58,420 bases of DNA from Altibacter sp. GTDB lineage: Bacteria; Bacteroidota; Bacteroidia; Flavobacteriales; Flavobacteriaceae. This document shows positions 52,932-58,420 of this stretch, in pieces (positions within the stretch are counted from its first letter, which is position 1; the number at the start of each line of letters is the position of its first letter). The position numbers were made by a program, and so were the translations under genes. Where the stretch lies: contig NZTP01000053.1 of assembly GCA_002696485.1 (NCBI GenBank), forward strand, positions 1-58,420, in the 5' to 3' direction. The notes under the pieces were generated by a model. It ran no database searches and was not told the DNA's origin. It was given only the letters and a program-made list of their open reading frames with translations.

Positions 52932-52932
52932 C
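52910..52932. repeat. attL, 3' end of ssrA
   Basis: 23-bp site starting GGTTCGACTCC and ending CGGCTCCAC; identical to attR except for two bases (positions 6 and 8). The last 15 bp are perfect. It forms part of the T-arm and acceptor stem of the tmRNA, so integration leaves ssrA functional. Confidence 0.9.
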
Positions 52933-52944
52933 AATTAATTCTTT

Positions 52945-52985
52945 AAAATGCCCTGTTTACAGCTGTTTGCAAATAGGGTGTTTTA
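52945..52985 (+). terminator. Element-encoded terminator for ssrA
   Basis: AAAATGCCCTGTTT pairs with AAATAGGGTGTTTT (two G-U pairs) around a 13-nt loop, 14 nt after the tmRNA end. It lies inside the element and would end the ssrA transcript in the lysogen-like state. Confidence 0.65.
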
Positions 52986-52990
52986 ATTTA

Positions 52991-53009
52991 TCCCGACATA
53001 TTCCCGACA
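52991..53009. promoter_or_regulatory. Left arm-type integrase sites
   Basis: Two direct copies of TCCCGACA (52991-52998 and 53002-53009) with an 11-bp period, 60 bp inside attL and directly upstream of the abiH start codon. The same pair, with the same period and orientation, lies at the right end. Confidence 0.75.
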
Positions 53010-53021
53010 ATTCTTTAATTT

Positions 53022-54134
53022 ATGGATGTAGGTATTAATAAAGTTGTTCTTATTGGTAACGGTTTTGATTTGGCACATGGTTTCCCAACTTCCTATAATC
53101 AATTCATGTTAGATTATTTGAAGAAACGTTTAATTGCTAATTGGGGCACCCAGCGAGGTAATAATGAAGAGGATATATTCAAGTTCCATTTCGAAAAAAA
53201 ATTCAGTGATGTTGCGCAAAAGGACTTGGATAACTATCACAATCTCCAAACCCTGTTAACAAACCTCAAGCGAGCAAATATATCTATTTATGGGGAAATT
53301 GATTTTGCCAATTCTCTACTAGGGGCATGTTCCAGACAGTGGGTTGATATAGAAGAAATTTATTATCGAGAACTATTAAAAATTTCTCTAATATTAAATG
53401 AAGATGAGCAATCGAAACAACTAACTAAACTGAATCAAGCCTTATTGACAATTAAAAAGGCATTGATAGAATATCTTAGTTCATTACAGTTGAACGTGGA
53501 TAATCACTCAAGACCTTTCTTAGAAATATGCCAGTTTATAGAACAACCTCTTAACAATAATTCCTTTTCCAAACATTTTAATATAAATATTGCAAAAAAT
53601 GTTCGTACAGCGAATGAAATTGAGAATATAATGCTAGTGAACTTCAATTATACTACAACACCTCAATTTTATCAAGATGCACTAGAAAACGTCAATTCAT
53701 TAAACATTCGCTCCACTAATATTCATGGTAAACTGAGTTTACAGGATGCAATATTTGGATATGGTGATGATTTTAGTGAAGAATACAAAAAATTAGAAAA
53801 TGCGAATATTGAAAGTTTATTAGTCAATATGAAAACATCATGGTATTCAAAAACTTCCCGATATCATGAATTAATCAATTTTATTAATTCTCAACCATAC
53901 CACGTTCTTATTATGGGTCATTCATGTGGCCTTTCTGATCGCACTCTATTAAATTCAATTTTTGAAAATGATAATTGTATGGATATTGAAATACTGTTTC
54001 ATGAGAAGGAGCCCGGCAATGATGATCACTTTTCTAAATCTCTAAACATCTCAAGGCATTTTTCTGATAAACAGAAATTCAGATATCGCATAATTCCCAG
54101 AGATAAATCATTTAAAATGCCACAATTTATTTAA
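53022..54134 (+). CDS. abiH: AbiH family abortive-infection protein
   Basis: 370 residues. The N-terminus VVLIGNGFDLAHGFPTSYNQFM is the hallmark of AbiH, first known from lactococcal plasmids as a phage-abortive-infection protein; the C-terminal LIMGHSCGLSDRTLL is the second conserved block. Mechanism of the family is poorly understood. It is the only gene on the plus strand of the element, lies next to attL, and starts 12 bp after the left arm sites, so integrase binding could affect its expression. No TAnnTTTG box is visible before it. Confidence 0.9.
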   Translation: MDVGINKVVLIGNGFDLAHGFPTSYNQFMLDYLKKRLIANWGTQRGNNEEDIFKFHFEKKFSDVAQKDLDNYHNLQTLLTNLKRANISIYGEIDFANSLLGACSRQWVDIEEIYYRELLKISLILNEDEQSKQLTKLNQALLTIKKALIEYLSSLQLNVDNHSRPFLEICQFIEQPLNNNSFSKHFNINIAKNVRTANEIENIMLVNFNYTTTPQFYQDALENVNSLNIRSTNIHGKLSLQDAIFGYGDDFSEEYKKLENANIESLLVNMKTSWYSKTSRYHELINFINSQPYHVLIMGHSCGLSDRTLLNSIFENDNCMDIEILFHEKEPGNDDHFSKSLNISRHFSDKQKFRYRIIPRDKSFKMPQFI

Positions 54135-54136
54135 TA

Positions 54137-54230
54137 GGATACCCCCCCTATAAAAAATTGTCTATACTAAAATACTGATTAACAGGCGATGTATCAATTA
54201 TTGAACTTTCTAACTTTTATGGGGGTATCC
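54137..54230. repeat. Inverted repeat between abiH and Rep-like gene
   Basis: GGATACCCCCCCTATAAAA (54137-54155) and TTTTATGGGGGTATCC (54215-54230) pair over 16 bp with a 3-base bulge and a 59-bp loop. It occupies the whole gap between the two convergent genes. Bidirectional terminator or replication structure. Confidence 0.7.
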
Positions 54231-54233
54231 ACC

Positions 54234-54896
54234 TTAAGAGATTTTTCTTAGGTACGGCTGAGGTAAATTATCACCCTCAATATCTTTTTTTAAATTACTT
54301 TTCCAATTACTTAAAACCTTTTCAAAGGTAGTTATTGTCATATTAGACTTGTTTAATTTTTTTTGATTGAAATAGTCAATAAAAAAACGCCATTGATCTT
54401 GTGGTAATTTATATTTCTGTTTTAATTCTACGACTTGACTAGGATAATTTCTATTTAGAAAATCGAAGTGAGTGAGTGCTCTCTCACTTTTATTATTTCC
54501 TTTATTATATTCTTTACTATTTTTATATTGGTCGTCTATGACTATGGGTGTTGGTCGTTTATGACTATGGCTATTGTCGTTTTTGACTATGGGTGTTGGT
54601 CGTTTATGACTATGGCTATTGATAAAAATTGTTCTAGGATTGTTATTCCTATAATCATATTCACAAGTAATTAATTTCTTTGTTTCAAGTGATGCTATTA
54701 TTTTAGATATACGCCCCTCAGACTTGTTAACCATTTCAGCTATTTTCTTATTTTTTGCATAGCATCCGTTTTCATTATCCAGTCCACATATTACACTTAG
54801 TACCAATATTTCCGAATCCTTCAATTTATAATTCAAATATTCCTTTGGTATCCATATACCTTTAAATTCCTTATTATAATCTTTGCTGTTATCCAT
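54234..54896 (-). CDS. HTH_36 / replication-initiator-like protein
   Basis: 220 residues. The N-terminal winged helix (FKGIWIPKEYLNYKLKDSEILVL, NKKIAEMVNKSEGRISKIIASLETKKLI) is the HTH_36 type often found in plasmid Rep and element regulators. A linker holds two copies of a 15-residue repeat (NSHSHKRPTPIV), and the C-terminus (DQWRFFIDYFNQKKLNKSNMTITTFEKVLSNWKSNL) resembles DnaD/Rep-type helical tails. It may start replication of the excised element or load helicase; this is inferred from the domain and the iteron-like DNA within the gene. Confidence 0.72.
   Translation of the reverse strand: MDNSKDYNKEFKGIWIPKEYLNYKLKDSEILVLSVICGLDNENGCYAKNKKIAEMVNKSEGRISKIIASLETKKLITCEYDYRNNNPRTIFINSHSHKRPTPIVKNDNSHSHKRPTPIVIDDQYKNSKEYNKGNNKSERALTHFDFLNRNYPSQVVELKQKYKLPQDQWRFFIDYFNQKKLNKSNMTITTFEKVLSNWKSNLKKDIEGDNLPQPYLRKIS
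54528..54618. repeat. Four iteron-like 22-23-bp tandem repeats inside the Rep-like gene
   Basis: Plus-strand copies start at 54528, 54551, 54574 and 54596 with consensus TTGGTCGTYTATGACTATGG plus three bases; the third lacks one G. Together they encode the duplicated NSHSHKRPTPIV linker on the other strand. The spacing of one to two helical turns fits Rep-binding iterons. Confidence 0.75.
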
Positions 54897-54968
54897 TGAA
54901 TAGCTATTTTTACAACTGTATCAAACTTGCCAGTTTGTACAATCATTTTGAACAAATTAGGGAGCTAT

Positions 54969-55451
54969 TTAGGCTCCCTTTTTCATTCTTAATAAGTAAG
55001 TATGTTCTTTTAGTATTGCGGTTTGCAGTTTCTTTTGCACTGGGTAAAAGTTCGGGAATATATCCAGTACAAATGTATTCCAAGTGTTTATTGACTGAGC
55101 AATAATAAAATGCTGAGGATTTTCAAAATCTTTGCCTTTGGCCGTCTTTTGATCCAGTCTTACCGGTAGTGGTAAATTACCCTCAAATACAAAAGCATTT
55201 TGAGTTTTGGCAAGGCCGGACTTATAGCACCGTTTCCAGTTGGTATCGTTTCTTAGGTATAGCCAGTATTCAAAATAACGGCTCCGGTCGTGGTAACCAT
55301 TATCCTTTTCAATACGCAATATCTTTGTAAAGAGTTTGCAGTCTTTCAGTATATCGGTATTGATTAACTCAAATTCCTTTTTCGGGTTTTCTGAACTTCC
55401 GTTTTTTAGGGCGTATATCCCTCTAAAATATCTTCTTTTGCCAGTTTGCAT
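54969..55451 (-). CDS. Uncharacterised protein, 160 aa
   Basis: No family recognised. Basic and aromatic: RYFRGIYALKNGS at the start, YFEYWLYLRNDTNWKRCYKSGLAKTQ in the middle and NTWNTFVLDIFPNFYPVQKKLQ near the end. Cytosolic, without signal or membrane segments. It starts 4 bp after the stop of the excisionase-like gene and is probably cotranscribed with it. A plus-strand hairpin AGGGAGC/GCTCCCT with T-run (54959-54981) covers its 3' end. Confidence 0.7.
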   Translation of the reverse strand: MQTGKRRYFRGIYALKNGSSENPKKEFELINTDILKDCKLFTKILRIEKDNGYHDRSRYFEYWLYLRNDTNWKRCYKSGLAKTQNAFVFEGNLPLPVRLDQKTAKGKDFENPQHFIIAQSINTWNTFVLDIFPNFYPVQKKLQTAILKEHTYLLRMKKGA

Positions 55452-55455
55452 AACT

Positions 55456-55737
55456 CTATTTATTTGAATTATACAATACCTCGTTGATCTCTTTCCGGCT
55501 GAAGTACGTCCGGTTACCTATTTTTCGATGTTTCAAAATTCCCTTATTACACCAATCGTGTAAACAAACAAAGGATATTTTTAATAGCTCACTTGTTTCT
55601 TTACGTGTTAATAGGTCGTCCGGCTCTTTTAGTTGAAAGTATTGTTTTAAATCTTCAATCTCTTTCCTTACCCCTTGTAGTATATTTTCAGTTAATTTTT
55701 CTGGGGTTGTTCCGGTTACTAAGGTGGTATTGTCCAT
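55456..55737 (-). CDS. Excisionase-like HTH_17 protein
   Basis: 93 residues. The C-terminal half (LLTRKETSELLKISFVCLHDWCNKGILKHRKIGNRTYFSRKEI) is a MerR/excisionase-type winged helix; the N-terminal half is a coiled-coil-like helix (LTENILQGVRKEIEDLKQYF). In Bacteroidota elements such proteins control excision or transfer genes. A TACATTTG box at 55761-55768 provides a promoter with TTA in place of TTG. Confidence 0.82.
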   Translation of the reverse strand: MDNTTLVTGTTPEKLTENILQGVRKEIEDLKQYFQLKEPDDLLTRKETSELLKISFVCLHDWCNKGILKHRKIGNRTYFSRKEINEVLYNSNK

Positions 55738-55814
55738 AACAAAATATTTTAATGTTTGAACAAATGTATTCCCGGTAATTACTTTTTTAACCTCCAGTTA
55801 ACTCTAATAAAACT

Positions 55815-56450
55815 CTAACTTTTGGAGGTTTCTAAATACTCATAATAAAGACTAGTTAATTTTGGTTTATGATTTTTAAAATTGGGGTGTGTATTATAAT
55901 CTGATTCGATTTTAGAAAACGTTCTATCCTTTAAACTATTCTTACAATATGATTGAACAAAGACAATGAATTTAGATTTATTAGGATAAACATGTTTACC
56001 CTCTAAAAAGAAATATAACACGGTGTACTTAATAGTAGGAATATTATTGAGTGCTGTAAAATGTTCGTCTAAATAATTAAATACCTCAAATCCTCCAGTT
56101 TTAAATACTTGTGTTATAATTTCGGGGTGTTCTTGGTCTTTAGATCGTTGAGCCCTTTTAATATTCAAATGATTAATAATAAAATCCTTTAGGGCGTTTA
56201 ACTGGTTTAAATTAAATACACTACTAACATTTTCAGCCCAATGTTCAAAAGTACTACCCGGTTGAACGTCTAATAAATGATAAATATGAATTAAACGGTT
56301 TTCTCTTTCTTGATCTATATAGACAAGAATTTCTAATAAACGTGTGCGTTTATATTCATTTATCCTTTCGGGCAATTCGGCAATCAATTTTAAATCTTCT
56401 CGCAATTCGTGCCATTGTGGTTTAGTATAGCCAGTACTCATTTTGAACAA
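55815..56450 (-). CDS. Uncharacterised helical protein, 211 aa
   Basis: No family recognised. Mostly alpha-helical and charged: ELREDLKLIAELPERINEYKRTRLLEILVYIDQERENRLIH-like N-terminal half (RteC-like helices cannot be excluded), and YFFLEGKHVYPNKSKF with KFIVFVQSYCKN toward the end. The arrangement after an integrase and the helical C-terminus recall RteC-type regulators of Bacteroides elements, but the match is weak. The start may be the Met three codons in. An inverted repeat AACCTCCA/TGGAGGTT (55789-55830) spans its stop codon. Third gene of the integrase operon. Confidence 0.68.
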   Translation of the reverse strand: MFKMSTGYTKPQWHELREDLKLIAELPERINEYKRTRLLEILVYIDQERENRLIHIYHLLDVQPGSTFEHWAENVSSVFNLNQLNALKDFIINHLNIKRAQRSKDQEHPEIITQVFKTGGFEVFNYLDEHFTALNNIPTIKYTVLYFFLEGKHVYPNKSKFIVFVQSYCKNSLKDRTFSKIESDYNTHPNFKNHKPKLTSLYYEYLETSKS

Positions 56451-56458
56451 TATTAATT

Positions 56459-56797
56459 TTAACCTTTCGTAGTCCGTTTTCTAAAATCCTTATAACTTAT
56501 AAATAACGGTTTCTTACCGGTTTCTTTTGTGATTCCGAGCATATACTCAAAACATTCTTTTTGAGTGGGGAAATAGCCTAATAAATTGAAATAGGAACTT
56601 GTAAAACTGTTAACGTTGTCCAGTTCGTTTCCAAAAGTTCTTATTTTAAAATCAAAATAGTTTAAAAACATTTTTTTGTCATTGATTTTTTTAACCTCGT
56701 TGTTGAGGTATTCAAAACATTCCTTTTTGGTTCCGTACTGAGGTAATAAAAGAAAATAGGTATAAGTAAAGCCAAAAATAGTGGTTAAATCATTCAT
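56459..56797 (-). CDS. Small protein with an internal duplication, 112 aa
   Basis: Two similar units of about 42 residues: YFLLLPQYGTKKECFEYLNN to FDFKIRT, and YFNLLGYFPTQKECFEYMLG to KDFRKRT. The shared core is xxYFxLLxxxxTxKECFEYxxx...F. No known family recognised. It overlaps the integrase stop by 8 bp, which implies translational coupling; a small regulator or accessory of the integrase is possible. Confidence 0.72.
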   Translation of the reverse strand: MNDLTTIFGFTYTYFLLLPQYGTKKECFEYLNNEVKKINDKKMFLNYFDFKIRTFGNELDNVNSFTSSYFNLLGYFPTQKECFEYMLGITKETGKKPLFISYKDFRKRTTKG

Positions 56798-58106
56798 TGG
56801 TTCCTGTTTTAATTAATTCCAGTTTTGCGGTTTTGGTCTTTTTACGTTCCTGGTCTTGCCAATAGCTATTCAATACCTCAGCGTTATCCATTGCGGTTTT
56901 GCCAATGTACTGTAAAAACATTTTTTCTGTGGTGTGGCCTGTAATAGCCATTAATACCGGAGTGGGTAATTTGCCGTAATGGTTAGTTGCAAAAGATCTC
57001 CGGCAAATATGACTACTTACCAATTCCCATTTTTCATATTCCCCCTTAACTTTCCGGTAAACTTTCGGTTTCAGTTTTTTCTTTTTAGCACCTTCAACAA
57101 GCTCTTTTAATTCAACTTCTTTACAGACTAATTTTATATAATCGTTAAACCGTTGGTCTGAAATTGGCCGGGGAAATTGGCCGTTGAGGTTGTTCAAAAT
57201 CTCAATTACTTGAGAGTGCAAAGGGAGTACAATTTTTTGTCCGGTTTTCTTGGCGGTGTATTCTATAAAGCCATTGTGTATATTTTCAACTGTAAATTTC
57301 AATAGATCACTTACCCTCGCTCCAGTCCATACGCCAATAATTAGCCAATTCCGAGCGTTTTCTAAATAGGGCGTTTTACTAAAGTCGTGTTTAAAAATAA
57401 TTTCAATTTCACCTTCAGAAAGTGTTATAAAGGTCGTGGGTTCCTTTGGTTGCCTAAATTCCTTTTTATCTATATCCTCACTAATTTTCAGTCCGTAACC
57501 TTTGGCACTTTTTACTATTGTTTTTACAAATTTCAAATAACGACCGGTTGTATTGTAACTGAGTAACTGTTTATCGTGGAGGAAATAAATAAAATCTTTG
57601 TGGAAAGCCAAATTAATATCTGTAACCTTTAATCGTTTTTTCTTATAGGCTTCAAACTCTTTTAATTTATTAACAATGGTTTGATATTTTTTTGAGGTTG
57701 CCGGAGTTACCCCAATTTTACCGTTTGACTGAATTGAGTTTTTTAAATTCTTTACAAAATAATTCCCGTAGTCAACTATATAGTTAAAATCTACATTTTC
57801 ATTTTGATTAAAAAAGCTATCTATTGAACTTTTTAGCCAATCACTATTGATTAATTGCCCGGAGGTGTAACTATCATTAAAAGCATTTAAAATATAGCTC
57901 CTTAATTCGTTGAGCTCTTTCTGTAGATTTACTTTGTCGGGAAAGTCCGCTATCTGTTTAACCAATCCTTTTTTATTGTTCCAGTACTTAGGATCAATTA
58001 AAAGCTGAGTAGATTTTGTAAAGTCGAATTTACGGCCGTGTACCAATCTCAAATGAATTGTACTGGGGTTTCCGGCTCCTTTTGTGAAGTATTTTATTGT
58101 TGCCAT
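56790..58106 (-). CDS. int: Tyrosine-type site-specific integrase
   Basis: 438 residues: N-terminal arm-DNA-binding domain (IHLRLVHGRKFDF, QLLIDPKYWNNKKG), SAM-like core-binding domain (about 105-215) and the catalytic domain with Arg264 (TGARVSDLL), Lys286/287, His366 and Arg369 (HICRRSFA), His391 (ITGHTTEKMF) and Tyr400 (LQYIGKT). All catalytic residues are present. It starts 200 bp inside attR; its promoter box TATATTTG (58132-58139) lies beside the right arm sites, so the protein may repress itself. Head of an operon with the 112-aa and 211-aa genes. Confidence 0.95.
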   Translation of the reverse strand: MATIKYFTKGAGNPSTIHLRLVHGRKFDFTKSTQLLIDPKYWNNKKGLVKQIADFPDKVNLQKELNELRSYILNAFNDSYTSGQLINSDWLKSSIDSFFNQNENVDFNYIVDYGNYFVKNLKNSIQSNGKIGVTPATSKKYQTIVNKLKEFEAYKKKRLKVTDINLAFHKDFIYFLHDKQLLSYNTTGRYLKFVKTIVKSAKGYGLKISEDIDKKEFRQPKEPTTFITLSEGEIEIIFKHDFSKTPYLENARNWLIIGVWTGARVSDLLKFTVENIHNGFIEYTAKKTGQKIVLPLHSQVIEILNNLNGQFPRPISDQRFNDYIKLVCKEVELKELVEGAKKKKLKPKVYRKVKGEYEKWELVSSHICRRSFATNHYGKLPTPVLMAITGHTTEKMFLQYIGKTAMDNAEVLNSYWQDQERKKTKTAKLELIKTGTNE

Positions 58107-58156
58107 TGGGAAATATCATTTTTGAACACTTCAAATATAACAAATGCTAATATTCT

Positions 58157-58175
58157 TCCCGACATCTTCCCGACA
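58157..58175. promoter_or_regulatory. Right arm-type integrase sites
   Basis: Two direct copies of TCCCGACA (58157-58164 and 58168-58175) with an 11-bp period, in the same orientation as the left pair, 130 bp inside attR and 18-36 bp upstream of the int promoter box. Confidence 0.75.
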
Positions 58176-58305
58176 TTTTACATATTTATACTGTCTAAGT
58201 ATTACGTATTCTAATTATAGATATTTTTCAAATACTCATAAACAGTTATAAATAAAAGGTTTTAAAGTGTTTTTAGCCATTTTAAGGAACTATCTCAATT
58301 AGATA

Positions 58306-58328
58306 GGTTCAATTCCCTCCGGCTCCAC
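58306..58328. repeat. attR
   Basis: GGTTCAATTCC...CGGCTCCAC, differing from attL at two bases. It is only the tail of the tmRNA sequence and is not a gene. The stretch between the integrase start and attR (58107-58305) holds the int promoter and arm sites and no gene. Confidence 0.9.
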
Positions 58329-58364
58329 GATCATTCACAACTGCGTTGTGATTTGAAACATAAT

Positions 58365-58402
58365 AAACCCAGCAAGTTTTCTTGACTGGGTTTTGTTGTT
58401 TT
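58365..58402 (+). terminator. Probable original ssrA terminator beyond attR
   Basis: AACCCAG-CAAG-TTTT-CTTG-A-CTGGGTT stem with one bulge, followed by a T-rich tail, 37 bp beyond attR. In an uninterrupted chromosome it would lie just past ssrA. A second small hairpin CACAAC/GTTGTG (58335-58349) precedes it. Confidence 0.65.
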
Positions 58403-58420
58403 AAAGCATGTGGCTTGAAA

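Larger units (their letters stand above)
52910..58328. mobile_element. AbiH-carrying integrative element in ssrA
   Basis: A 5.4-kb island bounded by near-direct repeats of the tmRNA 3' end (attL 52910-52932, attR 58306-58328). It encodes a tyrosine integrase next to attR, an excisionase-like HTH protein, an HTH_36 Rep-like protein, three unknown proteins and an AbiH homologue next to attL. Paired TCCCGACA repeats lie inside both ends. It is visibly richer in A and T than its surroundings. No relaxase, conjugation or phage structural gene is seen, so it must be helper-mobilised, satellite-like, or integrase-only. Confidence 0.9.

Noticed and set aside
54528-54618. CRISPR array
   Set aside because: The 22-23-bp units are directly adjacent without spacers and lie in a coding frame.
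58306-58328. Second tRNA or tmRNA gene at the right end
   Set aside because: Only the T-arm and 3' acceptor strand are present, with no D-arm, anticodon arm or 5' acceptor strand upstream; it is the attR copy.

Overview
The window comes from a member of the Bacteroidota, most likely a marine-type Flavobacteriaceae. The evidence is internal. Promoters repeatedly fit TTG-N18 to N21-TAnnTTTG. Start codons generally lack a Shine-Dalgarno sequence, with rpsU as the striking exception. The tmRNA encodes the tag GENNYALAA. Many families are typical of the phylum, including DUF2851, DUF5686-like CarboxypepD_reg proteins, paired TPR and beta-barrel proteins, and integrases with an arm-binding domain.

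Layout. Positions 1-12,750 are almost entirely on the minus strand. They hold a tRNA-Thr/Tyr/Gly/Thr-tuf operon (tuf runs off the left edge), hpf, xerC, rpsU, an envelope protein, an acyl-CoA dehydrogenase, a ComEA-like protein, an AGCS amino-acid symporter, a K+ channel, PspC, DUF2851, DUF202 and a cysteine synthase. Positions 12,950-27,750 are mixed-strand housekeeping and envelope genes: a LolC/E-like permease, a NamZ-like exo-muramidase, a YkgJ protein, a methyltransferase, a metalloprotease, an amidohydrolase, an outer-membrane barrel with its TPR partner, FtsE and a subtilase. Positions 27,830-41,750 are a surface-polysaccharide locus. It has four glycosyltransferases, FdtA- and FdtB-like enzymes plus a hexapeptide acyltransferase (consistent with a dTDP-3-acylamino-3,6-dideoxyhexose), two adjacent Wzx-type flippases, an O-acyltransferase, a FemAB/GNAT-like protein, a sulfatase-like membrane enzyme and a NoeA-like methyltransferase. 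The long minus-strand block (41,752 to 33,050) has overlapping or abutting genes and is probably one operon. Positions 41,840-52,350 carry typA, kdsA, DUF1801, a 700-bp non-coding stretch, a winged-helix/Coq4-like/CreD gene cluster, a DUF3857 protein and a LOR/alanine-dehydrogenase-like enzyme. Positions 52,535-52,931 are ssrA (tmRNA).

From 52,910 to 58,328 lies a compact AT-rich integrative element inserted at the 3' end of ssrA. It has near-identical 23-bp att copies, paired 11-bp-spaced TCCCGACA arm-type repeats at both ends, a tyrosine integrase, an excisionase-like HTH protein, an HTH_36/Rep-like protein whose gene contains four iteron-like repeats, three unknown proteins and one obvious cargo gene, an AbiH-family abortive-infection protein. 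It also appears to bring its own terminator for ssrA, while a probable original terminator now lies beyond attR.

The most unusual non-coding features are as follows. (i) Three tandem minus-strand units at about 45,229-45,740 each have a promoter, a conserved small hairpin exposing GGGGA or GAGGA, and a terminator; they look like a family of small RNAs. (ii) A dispersed structured repeat occurs three times, each time with the same end pointing at the upstream side of a gene's TAnCTTTG promoter. (iii) Two copies of a 19-bp dyad, TACTTTG-N5-CAAAGTA, flank the winged-helix regulator cluster and are probable operators. (iv) The rpsU leader carries an extended Shine-Dalgarno. No sequence searches were run; family names rest on motifs read by eye.
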